From the NCBI GenBank assembly GCA_963844235.1, contig CAWJNF010000008.1:1054001-1118000 (forward strand): 64,000 nt of DNA, in the 5' to 3' direction. The notes beneath the pieces were generated by a model, which was given only the letters and a program-made list of their open reading frames with translations, was not told the DNA's origin and searched no databases. A program made the position numbers and the translations under genes. This document shows, piece after piece, positions 56,634 through 64,000 of the stretch; positions within the stretch are counted from its first letter, which is position 1, and the number at the start of each line of letters is the position of its first letter. The stretch is from CAWJNF01 sp963844235 (lineage in GTDB: Bacteria > Actinomycetota > Thermoleophilia > Gaiellales > Gaiellaceae).

Positions 56634-56663
56634 TTGACACGGCCCGAGCCAAACGGGTAGAAG
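56634..56663 (+). promoter_or_regulatory. Sigma70-type promoter of the deacetylase gene
   Basis: A perfect TTGACA (56634-56639) is followed by 18 nt and TAGAAG (56658-56663). Transcription would start about 5 nt before ATG 56675, so the mRNA is near-leaderless. No ribosome site is visible. Confidence 0.6.
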
Positions 56664-56674
56664 GCTGGCGAGCC

Positions 56675-57511
56675 ATGTGGAAGGGGCGCTACCAGTGCGC
56701 GGTCACGCTCTCGGTCGACTTCGACGCCGAGACGCTCTGGAGCGGCACGCTCAAGCTGCTGACGCCGAGTCCCATGTCGCGCGGCGATTACGACATCCGG
56801 GCCGGCCTGCCCCGCATCCTCGCCCTTCTCGACCGGCACGAGCTTCCGGCCACGTTCATGGTGCCCGGCCAGGTCGCCGACGATCATCCGGCCGAGTGCG
56901 CGGAGATCGCCGCCCGGGGAATCCACGACGTCGGCTACCACGGATACCACCACGAAAGCGTGCTCGACGTCACCATCGACGAGGAGCGCGAGCTCATGAA
57001 GCGTGGCATCGCCAAGCTCGAGGAGACGTTCGGGCAGACGCCGCGCGGGAACCGCTCGCCGCCGTTCGCGCTCGGGCCGCACACGGCCGACCTGCTCGAG
57101 GAATTCGGGTTCGCGTACGACTCGAGCCTCTTCGGCCACGACGAGCCGTATCGGCCCCGCGTCCCGACCGTGACGGGCAGGCTGCGTGACTTCGTCGAGC
57201 TGCCCGTGAGCTGGGAGCTCGACGACGCCCCGTACTTCCTGTTCAGCTTTTTCCCCTACATGTCCGGCCTCTCGACGCCGTCGCAGGTGCTCGAGATCTG
57301 GAAGGCGGAGTTCGAGGGCTCCTACCGCGTCGGGGGCTGCTTCCTCCTGGTCGTCCATCCGTTCTGCATCGGGCGCCACCCGCGCATCGCGATGCTGGAC
57401 GAGCTGATCACCTTCATCAAGGGCTTCCCGAACGTCTGGTTCGCCCACCACCTCGACGTCGCCGAGGAGTGGAGGCGGATGCAGACGGAGCAGGGAACCT
57501 GGGACGAGTAG
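56675..57511 (+). CDS. Polysaccharide-deacetylase-fold (PuuE/PgdA-like) hydrolase
   Basis: A 278-residue NodB-homology-fold metal hydrolase. Metal-site motifs are the Asp in TLSVDFDAETLW and the paired histidines in GYHGYHHES; the PATFMVPGQVADDHP strand, GNRSPPFALG (in place of the usual GYRxP) and the terminal VVHPFCIGRHPRIA complete the site. The SVDFDAE and GNRSP variants resemble the cytoplasmic subgroup with HpPgdA and allantoinase PuuE rather than secreted peptidoglycan deacetylases, and there is no signal peptide. PuuE-type proteins hydrolyse allantoin, so a ring-opening role would fit here. Convergent with the cupin gene. Confidence 0.85.
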   Translation: MWKGRYQCAVTLSVDFDAETLWSGTLKLLTPSPMSRGDYDIRAGLPRILALLDRHELPATFMVPGQVADDHPAECAEIAARGIHDVGYHGYHHESVLDVTIDEERELMKRGIAKLEETFGQTPRGNRSPPFALGPHTADLLEEFGFAYDSSLFGHDEPYRPRVPTVTGRLRDFVELPVSWELDDAPYFLFSFFPYMSGLSTPSQVLEIWKAEFEGSYRVGGCFLLVVHPFCIGRHPRIAMLDELITFIKGFPNVWFAHHLDVAEEWRRMQTEQGTWDE

Positions 57512-57530
57512 GCGCCCGACCGAGCCCTGT

Positions 57531-58031
57531 TCAGTGGCCGGCGGGAGCCGGCTCGTCGGGGAACGGGCCGACCACCGTGTAGCCGAAGGCCGTCGAGGCG
57601 GCCGCGGCCTTCTCGACGTCGTGCGGCTCCGTCGGGAGCGTGAGCGAGTCGGCCGGCTCCCCCGCGGCCCTGAACCAGCCCTCGTGGCCCGCCGGGGTGT
57701 TCAGCACGAGGAACCTCGCCGTCTCGGATTCCACACGAAAGCCGTGAGCGGCGCCCCGAGGGATGCAGACGAGCGCTCCCTTCGGCCCGGGGATGAGATC
57801 GCCGTCGAGATAGAACGTGATCTGACCCTCGAGGACGTAGAAGACCTCGTCCTCGTCGGGCTGGATGTGGATGGGCGTCGACATTCCCCGCGGCATCAGC
57901 TGCTCGGAGAGGCAGAACTGGTTGCCTGTCTGCTCCCGCGACGCCTTGATGAAGAGGAGGCCTCCCTGAAGCCAGAGCGCCTCGCCCTCGTCGGGGCGGA
58001 GCGTGTATCCGGCGGGCAGCCGTCCGTCCAT
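57531..58031 (-). CDS. Cupin-domain protein (quercetin-dioxygenase-like)
   Basis: A 166-residue cupin. Motif 1 reads TPIHIQPDEDEVFYVLEGQ (His, Glu, histidine-glutamate spacing of metal cupins) and motif 2 PRGAAHGFRVES (His). It starts with ATG 58031 after GGGAGG, 14 nt downstream of the creatininase gene, and is last in the operon. Metal-dependent dioxygenase, isomerase or lyase functions are all possible; no substrate is deducible. Confidence 0.82.
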   Translation of the reverse strand: MDGRLPAGYTLRPDEGEALWLQGGLLFIKASREQTGNQFCLSEQLMPRGMSTPIHIQPDEDEVFYVLEGQITFYLDGDLIPGPKGALVCIPRGAAHGFRVESETARFLVLNTPAGHEGWFRAAGEPADSLTLPTEPHDVEKAAAASTAFGYTVVGPFPDEPAPAGH

Positions 58032-58045
58032 GTGATCCTCCCTCT

Positions 58046-58819
58046 CTACGCGAGCGCCAGCTCCGGAAACTCCTCCCGCAGCACGCGTTGCAGATGCTCG
58101 GCGATCTCCTCGAGCGCGACCTTCCCCTTGTCCGCCGTTCCGCGGGTCGGCTTCCACAGCGCGCCCGACTCCGTCGTGACCGAGTCCGGCGGCGGGATGA
58201 TCTCGTAGGAGGGCTCGCGCTCGGCGCCGTCGTCGACGGCCCTCTCCATGTCCACGAGCTCCGGGCGCATGTGCAGCATCACCGACGTCTCCATGAGCGA
58301 CGCGTGCTCGGCCGGCCAGCCCGGGAACTCGTCTCCGTACATCGTCGCCATCGCGGTGTCGGAGAGGCCGTCGAACGGCGTCTCGAGGACCACGACCTTC
58401 AGGTCGTCGCGGCCCTCGGCGGCGAGGTATGCGGCCTCGTAGACGAAGTTCTGGTTCTCCATGTGCCACGAGTACACGAGCAGCTTGCGAAAGCCCATGC
58501 CGATGAGGCGCTCGAGCACCTCGCGCACGAGCGCGGTGAAGGTTCCGCCCGAGAGCGACAGCGTGCCCGGAAACGTCGGGCCGCCGCCGGAAAGCGGCCG
58601 GGAGCGGTAGCCGAACGGGAGCAGCGGGCCCACGATGACGTCGAACCCTTCGGAGCCCGCGAGACAGAGCTCTCGCGCGAAGAACGCATCCGTGTCGAGC
58701 GGCAGGTGGTAGCCGTGCTGCTCGATCGCTCCGACCGGGACGGCCACGGCCGCGCCTCGTTCGACCGCCTCCGCGATCTCTTTCCAGGTGTGGTGCTCGT
58801 AGACGCGACTGCCGTTCAC
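58046..58819 (-). CDS. Creatininase-family amidohydrolase
   Basis: A 257-residue member of the creatininase family. Metal ligands Glu, His and Asp are in VGAIEQHGYHLPLDTDAF. The next pair reads SWHMENQNFVYEAA, matching His and Glu of creatininase (GHYEN) rather than the GHGGN of the mycofactocin peptidase MftE. A further glutamate is in METSVMLHMRPELV. Creatininase opens creatinine to creatine. GTG 58819 overlaps the upstream amidohydrolase stop by 4 nt; an earlier GTG at 58843 would extend into that gene. Position after two COG0402-type enzymes supports a role in cyclic ureide or creatinine-like substrates. Confidence 0.85.
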   Translation of the reverse strand: MNGSRVYEHHTWKEIAEAVERGAAVAVPVGAIEQHGYHLPLDTDAFFARELCLAGSEGFDVIVGPLLPFGYRSRPLSGGGPTFPGTLSLSGGTFTALVREVLERLIGMGFRKLLVYSWHMENQNFVYEAAYLAAEGRDDLKVVVLETPFDGLSDTAMATMYGDEFPGWPAEHASLMETSVMLHMRPELVDMERAVDDGAEREPSYEIIPPPDSVTTESGALWKPTRGTADKGKVALEEIAEHLQRVLREEFPELALA

Positions 58820-60345
58820 GCCAGCGCCGGCTCCGTGACCCACTCCTTCTCGTCGCCGGTCCAGCGGTTGATGCCGATTCCCTGCGACGCGCAGCGGAAG
58901 TGCACCTCGGCGAAGTAGGGCTCGAGCTTGCGGTTGAGCGCCTCCACCCTCGTGTGGTTGGCGAGGAACTCGGGCATGCTTTCGCGGATCTCCTCGAGGA
59001 TCGCAGCCTCGTCGACCGTCGTCACCTTCCCACCGTCGACGACGATCTGGCCGTTGACGATCACCTTGTCGATGGACTCGCCGTTCTCGCAGTAGACGAC
59101 GTGGTTGCGGACGTCGTTCAGCGGCGTGAAGTTGATGGCGTTCGTGTCGAACAGGATCAGGTCGGCCTTCTTGCCGGGCTCGAGCGAGCCCACCTCGTCA
59201 TGGATGAAGGCGCTGCGGGCGCCGTTGATCGTGGCGGCGCGGATGATCTCGGTCGCCGTCGGGCCCTTCGTGTAGTCAGGGGTTGTGACCTTGTGGATGA
59301 GCGCGGCGATCTTCATGACGTCGAGGACGCGCGGCGTGTCGTTCGAGGACGTGCCGTCGGTGCCCAGGGCGACGTTGACACCGGCGTCCCAGAGCTTGCG
59401 GAACGGGGCGATGCCGGCGATCAGCTTCATGTTCGAGATCGGGTTGTGCGAGACGCTGCAGCCGCTCTGGGCCATGAGCTCGATGTCCTCGTCGGTCGCC
59501 CAGACGGAATGGGCGATCGTCGTCCGCTCGGTCAGCGCCCCGACGTCGTGGAGGTAGCGGAACAGCGTCTTCCCGTAGAACTCCCGTCCGGTGACTGCCT
59601 GCATCTTCGTCTCGCAGATGTGGATGTGGTAGGTGGTGCCGTGCTCCCGCGAGAGCTCCTCGGCAGCCACGAGCATGTCCTCGGTGCAGCGCTGCGGCCC
59701 GCTCGGGGCGATCACGTAGCGCAGGCGACCCGCGCGGCCGTGGAAGCGCTCGATCGCCTTCTTCGCGAAGTCGACGAAGTCGTCCGTGCTGGGCACGGGC
59801 ACCTGCTTGATCTCGTCGAGGATCTCCTGCGGCATGATGTCGCTGACGTAGGGGATCGTGTCCGTGAACATCCGGTTGATGATGTGGCCGGAGCAGCTCG
59901 CACGGATGCCGACGTCCTCGTAGGCCTGGAAGACGACGCCGAGCTGGTCGAGGCTCTGCGCCGGCATCTCGAGCACGTCGTCGAGCACGTTCGTGACGCC
60001 GTGCCTGAGGGAGTCGATCGCCCCGAGCATCGTCCGCAGGTAGATAAGCCGGTCGGAGATCGGGGTCAGGCCGAGGATCGGGTACGAGTAGAGCATCCAG
60101 AGCTCGAGCGGCAGGTTGTCGTAGCGGCCCTTGAAGAAGTTCTCCCACGAGTGGTAATGGGCGTTCGTGATCCCCGGCATCACGAGCCGGTTCCGCCCGT
60201 CCAGCACCGTTGCGCCGGCGCTCTCGAGGTCGGAGCCGACCGCCGAGATCCGATCGTCCTCGATCAGGATGTCGCCGGTGAACGGCTCGGCGCCTCGTTC
60301 CGCATCGAGGCTGAGGATCGTCGCGCCTCTGATCAGGATCGCCAC
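58816..60345 (-). CDS. Amidohydrolase/deaminase of the ATZ/TRZ (COG0402) family, copy 1
   Basis: A 509-residue mononuclear metal amidohydrolase. Metal ligands: HxH in ITNAHYHSWENFF, His in TYHIHICETKMQ, His in TIAHSVWATDED and Asp in ALGTDGTSSNDTP. The C-terminal beta domain has GSLEPGKKADLILFD. This group deaminates or dechlorinates N-heterocycles: guanine, cytosine, creatinine, melamine, methylthioadenosine. The GTG at 60345 is 7 nt after AGGAGG, which overlaps the stop of the preceding copy. A creatinine-deaminase-like role next to a creatininase is possible but unproven. Confidence 0.87.
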   Translation of the reverse strand: MAILIRGATILSLDAERGAEPFTGDILIEDDRISAVGSDLESAGATVLDGRNRLVMPGITNAHYHSWENFFKGRYDNLPLELWMLYSYPILGLTPISDRLIYLRTMLGAIDSLRHGVTNVLDDVLEMPAQSLDQLGVVFQAYEDVGIRASCSGHIINRMFTDTIPYVSDIMPQEILDEIKQVPVPSTDDFVDFAKKAIERFHGRAGRLRYVIAPSGPQRCTEDMLVAAEELSREHGTTYHIHICETKMQAVTGREFYGKTLFRYLHDVGALTERTTIAHSVWATDEDIELMAQSGCSVSHNPISNMKLIAGIAPFRKLWDAGVNVALGTDGTSSNDTPRVLDVMKIAALIHKVTTPDYTKGPTATEIIRAATINGARSAFIHDEVGSLEPGKKADLILFDTNAINFTPLNDVRNHVVYCENGESIDKVIVNGQIVVDGGKVTTVDEAAILEEIRESMPEFLANHTRVEALNRKLEPYFAEVHFRCASQGIGINRWTGDEKEWVTEPALA

Positions 60346-60356
60346 CGTCTACCTCC

Positions 60357-61898
60357 TCAGATCAGCGTGTTGACCGCGTAGCAGGGCTCGTACGCGGGCG
60401 TCTCCCAGCGCTCGTAGAAGCGCACGACGTGCGGCTTGAGCTCCTGCAGAGCCGCATGCCAGCGGGCCTGGAGCGGGGTCGGGTCGGTCTCCGCGCTTGC
60501 TCTCAGCTCGCGGACGATCTCGTTCTCGTCGATCTTGACGAACTGCCGGTCGCGCAGCACGATCTCGCCGTCGACCAGCACGGTGTCGACGTCCATGCCG
60601 CGCGCGCGGTAGAGGATCGCATCGACGATGTGCACGCGCGGATCGAGGTAGGGCTGCTCGATCCGGTCGAGGTCGATCAGGACGACGTCCGCCTTCTTGC
60701 CGGCCTCGAGGCTGCCGATGCTGTCCTGGAGCGTCATCGACCGGGCGCCGTTCGCGGTCGCCATGCGGAGCACGTCCTCCGACGTGGGGCAGGCGGCGTA
60801 GTAGAGCCCGCGAGGCAGGCGGTGGAGCTTCGCGACCAGCCGCAGCTCCTGGAGCATGTCCTCGTCGTCGTTGAGCGTCGTCCCGTCCATCCCGATCGAG
60901 ACGTTGACCCCCTTCTCGAGCAGCCGAGCTGCAGGCAGGATGCCCACTCGCAGCCGCAGGTTCGAGCTCGGGTTGTGGCAGACGGACGTTCCGGTCGCGG
61001 CGCAGATGTCCATGTCGCCCTCCGACATCCAGACCGCATGGCCGAACGAGACGTCCGGGCCCAGGAAACCGAGACCGTTCAGGTGCTCGACCGTGCTCTC
61101 GCCGTAGCTCTGGAGCCCGAAGGCCCGCTGGTACGGCGACTCCACGCAGTGGAGATGGATCGGGATCCCGTACTCGGTCGACCGCTCCCTGATCTTCCCG
61201 AGCAGACCGTCCGAGCACCACTGCGGCGCGACGGGACACGCCATCAGCGTGATCCTGGGATGACCCGAGTACTCGGAGACGAGGCTCTCGAGCAGGTCGA
61301 AGAAGTCGGCGCTCGTCGCCGGCCCGATCTCGGCCAGGATCCCGCCGATGCGCTCGCCGAGATCGCCGGGAAGCGACGCCAGGAACTCGGCGTTGTCCTG
61401 GTAGACGAAGAGGTGCTGGTCGAGCGTGTGCACCGCGTACCCGGCGCGGATCCCCGAGTCGGCATGAGCGCGGAGCTTCGCGCGCGTCTCGCCGGCGTAG
61501 TTGCCGAAGTCGCGCCCGTAGGCCGCGTGCAGGAGCGTCGTGACGCCGGAGCGGATGTTCTTCATGTCGGCCCAGAGCGTGTCGAGATAGGCGTCGACGA
61601 TCTTCAGCTGCCAGATGTCCATGATCCAGGCCTCGAGGTAATCGTCCGTGAAGCCGAGCTCGAAGCTCGTCAGGCCCCAGCCGTGGTGATGCGTGTTGAC
61701 GAGCCCCGGGATGACGACGTGGCCCTCGCCGCCGATCTCCTCCGCGTCGGGATAGCGCGCCTTCAGGTCGTCGTACCGGCCGACGGCGGCAACGCTGTCG
61801 CCCTCGACGGCGACCGCGCCCTCCTCGATCAGGCCGCCGCTCGACACAGTGGCCGCGTCGGCGACGACGTAGCGGCCTCGGATCAGATACCCAGCCAC
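60357..61898 (-). CDS. Amidohydrolase/deaminase of the ATZ/TRZ (COG0402) family, copy 2
   Basis: A 513-residue relative of copy 1. Ligands: HHHGWGLTSFELG (HxH in VNTHHHGWG), His in IHLHCVESPYQ, His in SFGHAVWMSEGD, Asp in IGMDGTTLNDDED. GSLEAGKKADVVLIDLDRI marks the C-terminal beta domain. GTG 61898 follows a near-ideal TAGGAGGTTTC. It leads a four-gene unit with copy 1, creatininase and cupin. The two copies diverge enough that different substrates are likely. Hairpins in the 181-nt upstream gap separate it from the transporter genes. Confidence 0.87.
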   Translation of the reverse strand: MAGYLIRGRYVVADAATVSSGGLIEEGAVAVEGDSVAAVGRYDDLKARYPDAEEIGGEGHVVIPGLVNTHHHGWGLTSFELGFTDDYLEAWIMDIWQLKIVDAYLDTLWADMKNIRSGVTTLLHAAYGRDFGNYAGETRAKLRAHADSGIRAGYAVHTLDQHLFVYQDNAEFLASLPGDLGERIGGILAEIGPATSADFFDLLESLVSEYSGHPRITLMACPVAPQWCSDGLLGKIRERSTEYGIPIHLHCVESPYQRAFGLQSYGESTVEHLNGLGFLGPDVSFGHAVWMSEGDMDICAATGTSVCHNPSSNLRLRVGILPAARLLEKGVNVSIGMDGTTLNDDEDMLQELRLVAKLHRLPRGLYYAACPTSEDVLRMATANGARSMTLQDSIGSLEAGKKADVVLIDLDRIEQPYLDPRVHIVDAILYRARGMDVDTVLVDGEIVLRDRQFVKIDENEIVRELRASAETDPTPLQARWHAALQELKPHVVRFYERWETPAYEPCYAVNTLI

Positions 61899-61931
61899 GA
61901 AACCTCCTAGATGAGTGGTCGGGAATTGTGG

Positions 61932-61948
61932 TGCCGTCGGGGACGGCA
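61932..61948. repeat. Short hairpin upstream of the amidohydrolase operon
   Basis: TGCCGTC-GGG-GACGGCA, a perfect 7-bp stem, lies 34 nt before GTG 61898, between the larger hairpin and the ribosome site. It could be a leader structure or operator. Confidence 0.35.
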
Positions 61949-61973
61949 GAGACCGAGCATGAGGGCGCGATCA

Positions 61974-62007
61974 TGGCTCGTGCGTACCCGTAGGTACGTG
62001 CGAGCCA
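61974..62007 (-). terminator. Long hairpin downstream of the ABC transporter genes
   Basis: TGGCTCGTGCGTACC (61974-61988) pairs with GGTACGTGCGAGCCA (61993-62007) around a CGTA loop: 15 bp counting two G-U wobbles. It starts 73 nt beyond the ATPase stop on the minus strand. No U-tract follows. It may end or attenuate transcription between importer and enzymes. Confidence 0.5.
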
Positions 62008-62079
62008 CGAGCGTGATCTCAGGCGACGATATCGGCCGCCATCCGGCGGTGCCACGGTTACCGGTCAATTGCAGATCAA

Positions 62080-63168
62080 TCATTTGGGCTTCGGGAGCAG
62101 GTAGGCCGCCGTGGTGTCCCACGACGCGTCGACGCGGTCGCCGAGCGTGGCCGACATGCGGGCGAGCTGGTGCTCCTGCTTCTGGATACGAAACTCGGTG
62201 CCGTCCTCGAGCTCGAGGAAGAGCGTCGCTATCGCGCCGACGAACTCCTCGCCTCTCAGCCGGCCGTTGACACGGTTCTCGAGCAGATCGCCCTCGGCCG
62301 CTGTCGTGATGCGATCGGCGGCGATCACGAACGTGGCCGCCTCCCCGACCTCCGGCACGCCGTTCGTAGCGTGCACGGCGAACTCGCCGGTCGACGTCGA
62401 GACCATGAGCCTCCCCGCCTCCACCGCCGTGACGGTTCCGGAGAGGATGTTGTTGGTACCGACGAACTCGGCCACGAAGCGGTTGTGCGGCCGCCGGTAC
62501 ACCTCCTGCGGCGGCCCGGCCTGCTGGATCTCCCCCAGGTACATGACGATGATGCGATCAGCGGTCGCGAGCGCCTCCGACTGGTTGTGCGTCACGTAGA
62601 CGAACGTGATCCCGAGCTCCTGCTGCAACAGCCGCAGCTCGCTCTGCATCCGCACACGCAAATGCGCGTCGAGCGACCCCAACGGCTCGTCCAGCAGCAG
62701 CACCTTCGGATCCATGACGAGCGCCCGCGCCAGTCCCACCCGCTGCTTCTGGCCACCCGAGAGCTGGGAGATCGAGCGACCCGCGAGGTCGCCGATACCG
62801 ACCTTCTCGAGGGCGCGCTTGACGCGCTCCCTGCGCTCCTCCTTCTCGACCTTTCGCATCTTGAGCCCGAACTCGACGTTCTTCGTCACGTTGAGGAACG
62901 GGAACAGCGCGAAGTTCTGCCACACCAGAGGCGTGTCGCGCTCCCACGGCTTCATGTCGTTCGTCAACTGCCCGTCGATACGGATCAACCCGCTCGTCGG
63001 CGCCTCCAGCCCCGCAATCAGCCGCAACGTCGTCGTCTTCCCACAACCGCTCGGGCCGATGAAAGCCACGAACTCCCCGTGGTCGACCTCCAGGCTGATA
63101 CCGGCAACCGCGTTCACCTCCCCGAACCGCTTGACCACGTTCTCCAGCACCAGCGCCTTGTCGCTCAC
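62080..63168 (-). CDS. potA: ABC transporter ATP-binding protein, spermidine/putrescine (PotA) type
   Basis: A 362-residue importer ATPase. Walker A GPSGCGKTT, Q-loop LVWQNFALFPF, signature QLSGGQKQRVGLARAL, Walker B VLLLDEPLGSLDAHLR and switch histidine YVTHNQSEAL are intact. A C-terminal TOBE domain (about 285-360) with FVIAADRITT and EEFVGAIATLF identifies the PotA/FbpC/MalK group. It energises uptake through the permease encoded 1 nt upstream. The pairing with catabolic amidohydrolases suggests import of an amine, guanidine or ureide rather than polyamine itself. The symbol is by family only. Confidence 0.9.
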   Translation of the reverse strand: MSDKALVLENVVKRFGEVNAVAGISLEVDHGEFVAFIGPSGCGKTTTLRLIAGLEAPTSGLIRIDGQLTNDMKPWERDTPLVWQNFALFPFLNVTKNVEFGLKMRKVEKEERRERVKRALEKVGIGDLAGRSISQLSGGQKQRVGLARALVMDPKVLLLDEPLGSLDAHLRVRMQSELRLLQQELGITFVYVTHNQSEALATADRIIVMYLGEIQQAGPPQEVYRRPHNRFVAEFVGTNNILSGTVTAVEAGRLMVSTSTGEFAVHATNGVPEVGEAATFVIAADRITTAAEGDLLENRVNGRLRGEEFVGAIATLFLELEDGTEFRIQKQEHQLARMSATLGDRVDASWDTTAAYLLPKPK

Positions 63169-63169
63169 C

Positions 63170-63991
63170 TCAGGCCCCCTCCTCCTCCAGCCCGACCCGC
63201 CGGCTACCCGTCCTCGCCCACACGAAGAGGACGAGCTGCGCGACGACGACGAGCGTGATCGTCACCCCGAACACGATCGTTCCGATCGCGTTGATACGAG
63301 CGCTCACCTGGCCCTGCAGCTCGTTGAAGATCGCGACCGGGAGCGTCACCTCGAGGCCCGACACGAACCACGAGATGATGAACTCGTCCCACGACACCGC
63401 CATCGTGATCAGAAGCGACGCGACCAGAGCCGGGGCCACCTGTGGGAGCACGACCTCCTTGATCGTCCGCCACTGGGACGCGCCCAGGTTCCAGGACGCT
63501 TCCTCGAGCGTGGCGTCCATCTCGGTCAGACGCATCCGCACGATCCCGAGCGCGAACGCCGAGGCCAGCACGACATGGGAGATGACGACCGACGTGAGCG
63601 AGCCCGACAGCCCGATCTCCTTCAGGTAGATCAGCAGCGCCAGACCGAGGATGATGAGCGGAATGCACGGCGGCAGGACCGCGATTCCCAGGTAGACGCC
63701 CTTGCCCTTGAAATCCCAGCGGTTCAGGAAGTAAGCCGCTGTCCCGCCGAGGAACGTCGCGATCACCGCGACGATCCCTCCCACGACGAGGCTGTTCTTG
63801 AGCGCGTTGGTGAACTCCGGCGTCGCGAACACGGCCTCGAACCACTTCGTCGAGAAGCCCTTCCACGGCAGGCTCGGGAACCGGTCCTCGTTAAAGGCGA
63901 ACACCATCAGCGACACGATCGGGGCGAAGATGAACGCGAACCCGAGGACGATGTAGAGCTTGAAGCCGATTCCGATCAGACGGTCGGTCAC
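63170..63991 (-). CDS. potC: ABC transporter permease, PotC type
   Basis: A 273-residue inner-membrane permease with six predicted helices: LYIVLGFAFIFAPIVSLMVF, then around 65-90, 100-123, 130-150, 190-210 and 240-262. The EAA loop that docks the ATPase is EEASWNLGASQWRTIKEVV with following LPQVAPAL. This is the PotC (second permease) class of the polyamine/opine/thiamine family. GTG 63991 appears to overlap the stop of an upstream gene, expected to be the PotB permease. No solute-binding protein is in the window; it is probably to the right. Confidence 0.9.
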   Translation of the reverse strand: MTDRLIGIGFKLYIVLGFAFIFAPIVSLMVFAFNEDRFPSLPWKGFSTKWFEAVFATPEFTNALKNSLVVGGIVAVIATFLGGTAAYFLNRWDFKGKGVYLGIAVLPPCIPLIILGLALLIYLKEIGLSGSLTSVVISHVVLASAFALGIVRMRLTEMDATLEEASWNLGASQWRTIKEVVLPQVAPALVASLLITMAVSWDEFIISWFVSGLEVTLPVAIFNELQGQVSARINAIGTIVFGVTITLVVVAQLVLFVWARTGSRRVGLEEEGA

Positions 63992-64000
63992 GCCTTCACC
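63988..64000 (-). CDS. 3' end of an upstream gene (probably the partner ABC permease)
   Basis: Only the last codons are in the window, reading V-K-A-stop with the TGA overlapping GTG 63991 by 4 nt. The identity as PotB is inferred from the usual gene order. Confidence 0.35.

Noticed and set aside
1..64000. CRISPR array, tRNA/rRNA genes, integrase, transposase or phage genes
   Set aside because: No regularly spaced direct repeats, cloverleaf-like or rRNA-like stretches, or recombinase motifs were seen; the palindromic repeats found are isolated.

Overview
The window is GC-rich DNA (roughly 70 percent G+C by eye) with tightly packed genes, many 1-4 nt overlaps, frequent GTG starts and many genes whose start codon lies only 5-8 nt downstream of a TANNNT -10 box. 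This fits a high-GC actinobacterium, plausibly an uncultured soil or aquatic Thermoleophilia-like lineage. That taxonomic guess is inference; there is no rRNA or tRNA in the window to anchor it. The content is an accessory, catabolic region with a strong theme: oxidation and hydrolysis of ring-shaped or carbamoylated nitrogen compounds (hydantoins, ureides, purines, pyrimidines, creatinine or N-heterocycles).

Layout. 1-9.7 kb: end of a dihydroorotase/allantoinase-type amidohydrolase, a 2-hydroxyacid dehydrogenase, a large secreted subtilase, a small secreted protein, a beta-hydroxyacid dehydrogenase, a fluoroacetate-dehalogenase-type hydrolase, and a gamma-glutamylcyclotransferase-like/M28 peptidase/cupin operon. 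9.7-12.1 kb: an alanine-racemase-like protein lacking the usual second catalytic tyrosine, and an M20 N-carbamoyl amidase. 12.2-26.9 kb: two complete three-subunit molybdenum hydroxylases (CoxL/M/S type) with a DHOD-like flavoprotein, a PrpF-family isomerase, a C45 acyl-hydrolase, a cyclic amidohydrolase, a fused isochorismatase-like amidase/class II aldolase, and an SMP-30 lactonase. 27-30 kb: a second M20 amidase and two SDR oxidoreductases. 30.2-40.8 kb: an MFS transporter with a C-terminal cyclic-nucleotide-binding domain, and two tandem giant cytosolic hybrid histidine kinases. The MFS gene and the first kinase carry five apparent single-base insertions. 40.8-54.8 kb: two mirror-image cassettes, each an isochorismatase-family cysteine hydrolase plus a fused HyuA-HyuB ATP-dependent hydantoinase, then a GntR/FCD regulator with a separate hyuA-hyuB pair. 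55-57.5 kb: a class III aminotransferase and a PuuE/PgdA-like deacetylase, separated by a palindromic repeat element. 57.5-64 kb: a polyamine-type ABC importer (ATPase, permease, edge of another permease) followed on the same strand by two COG0402-type deaminase/amidohydrolases, a creatininase and a cupin.

How the genes may work together (inference): Mo-hydroxylases oxidise a heterocycle; the DHOD-like protein and PrpF-like isomerase rearrange it; cyclic amidohydrolases or HyuAB open rings; M20 and isochorismatase-type amidases strip carbamoyl or amide groups; SDRs, aldolase and aminotransferase carry the carbon skeleton to central metabolism. The HyuAB plus cysteine-hydrolase pairing matches the N-methylhydantoin to N-carbamoylsarcosine to sarcosine route. 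Substrates cannot be fixed from sequence alone. No CRISPR array, integrase, transposase, tRNA or rRNA was seen.
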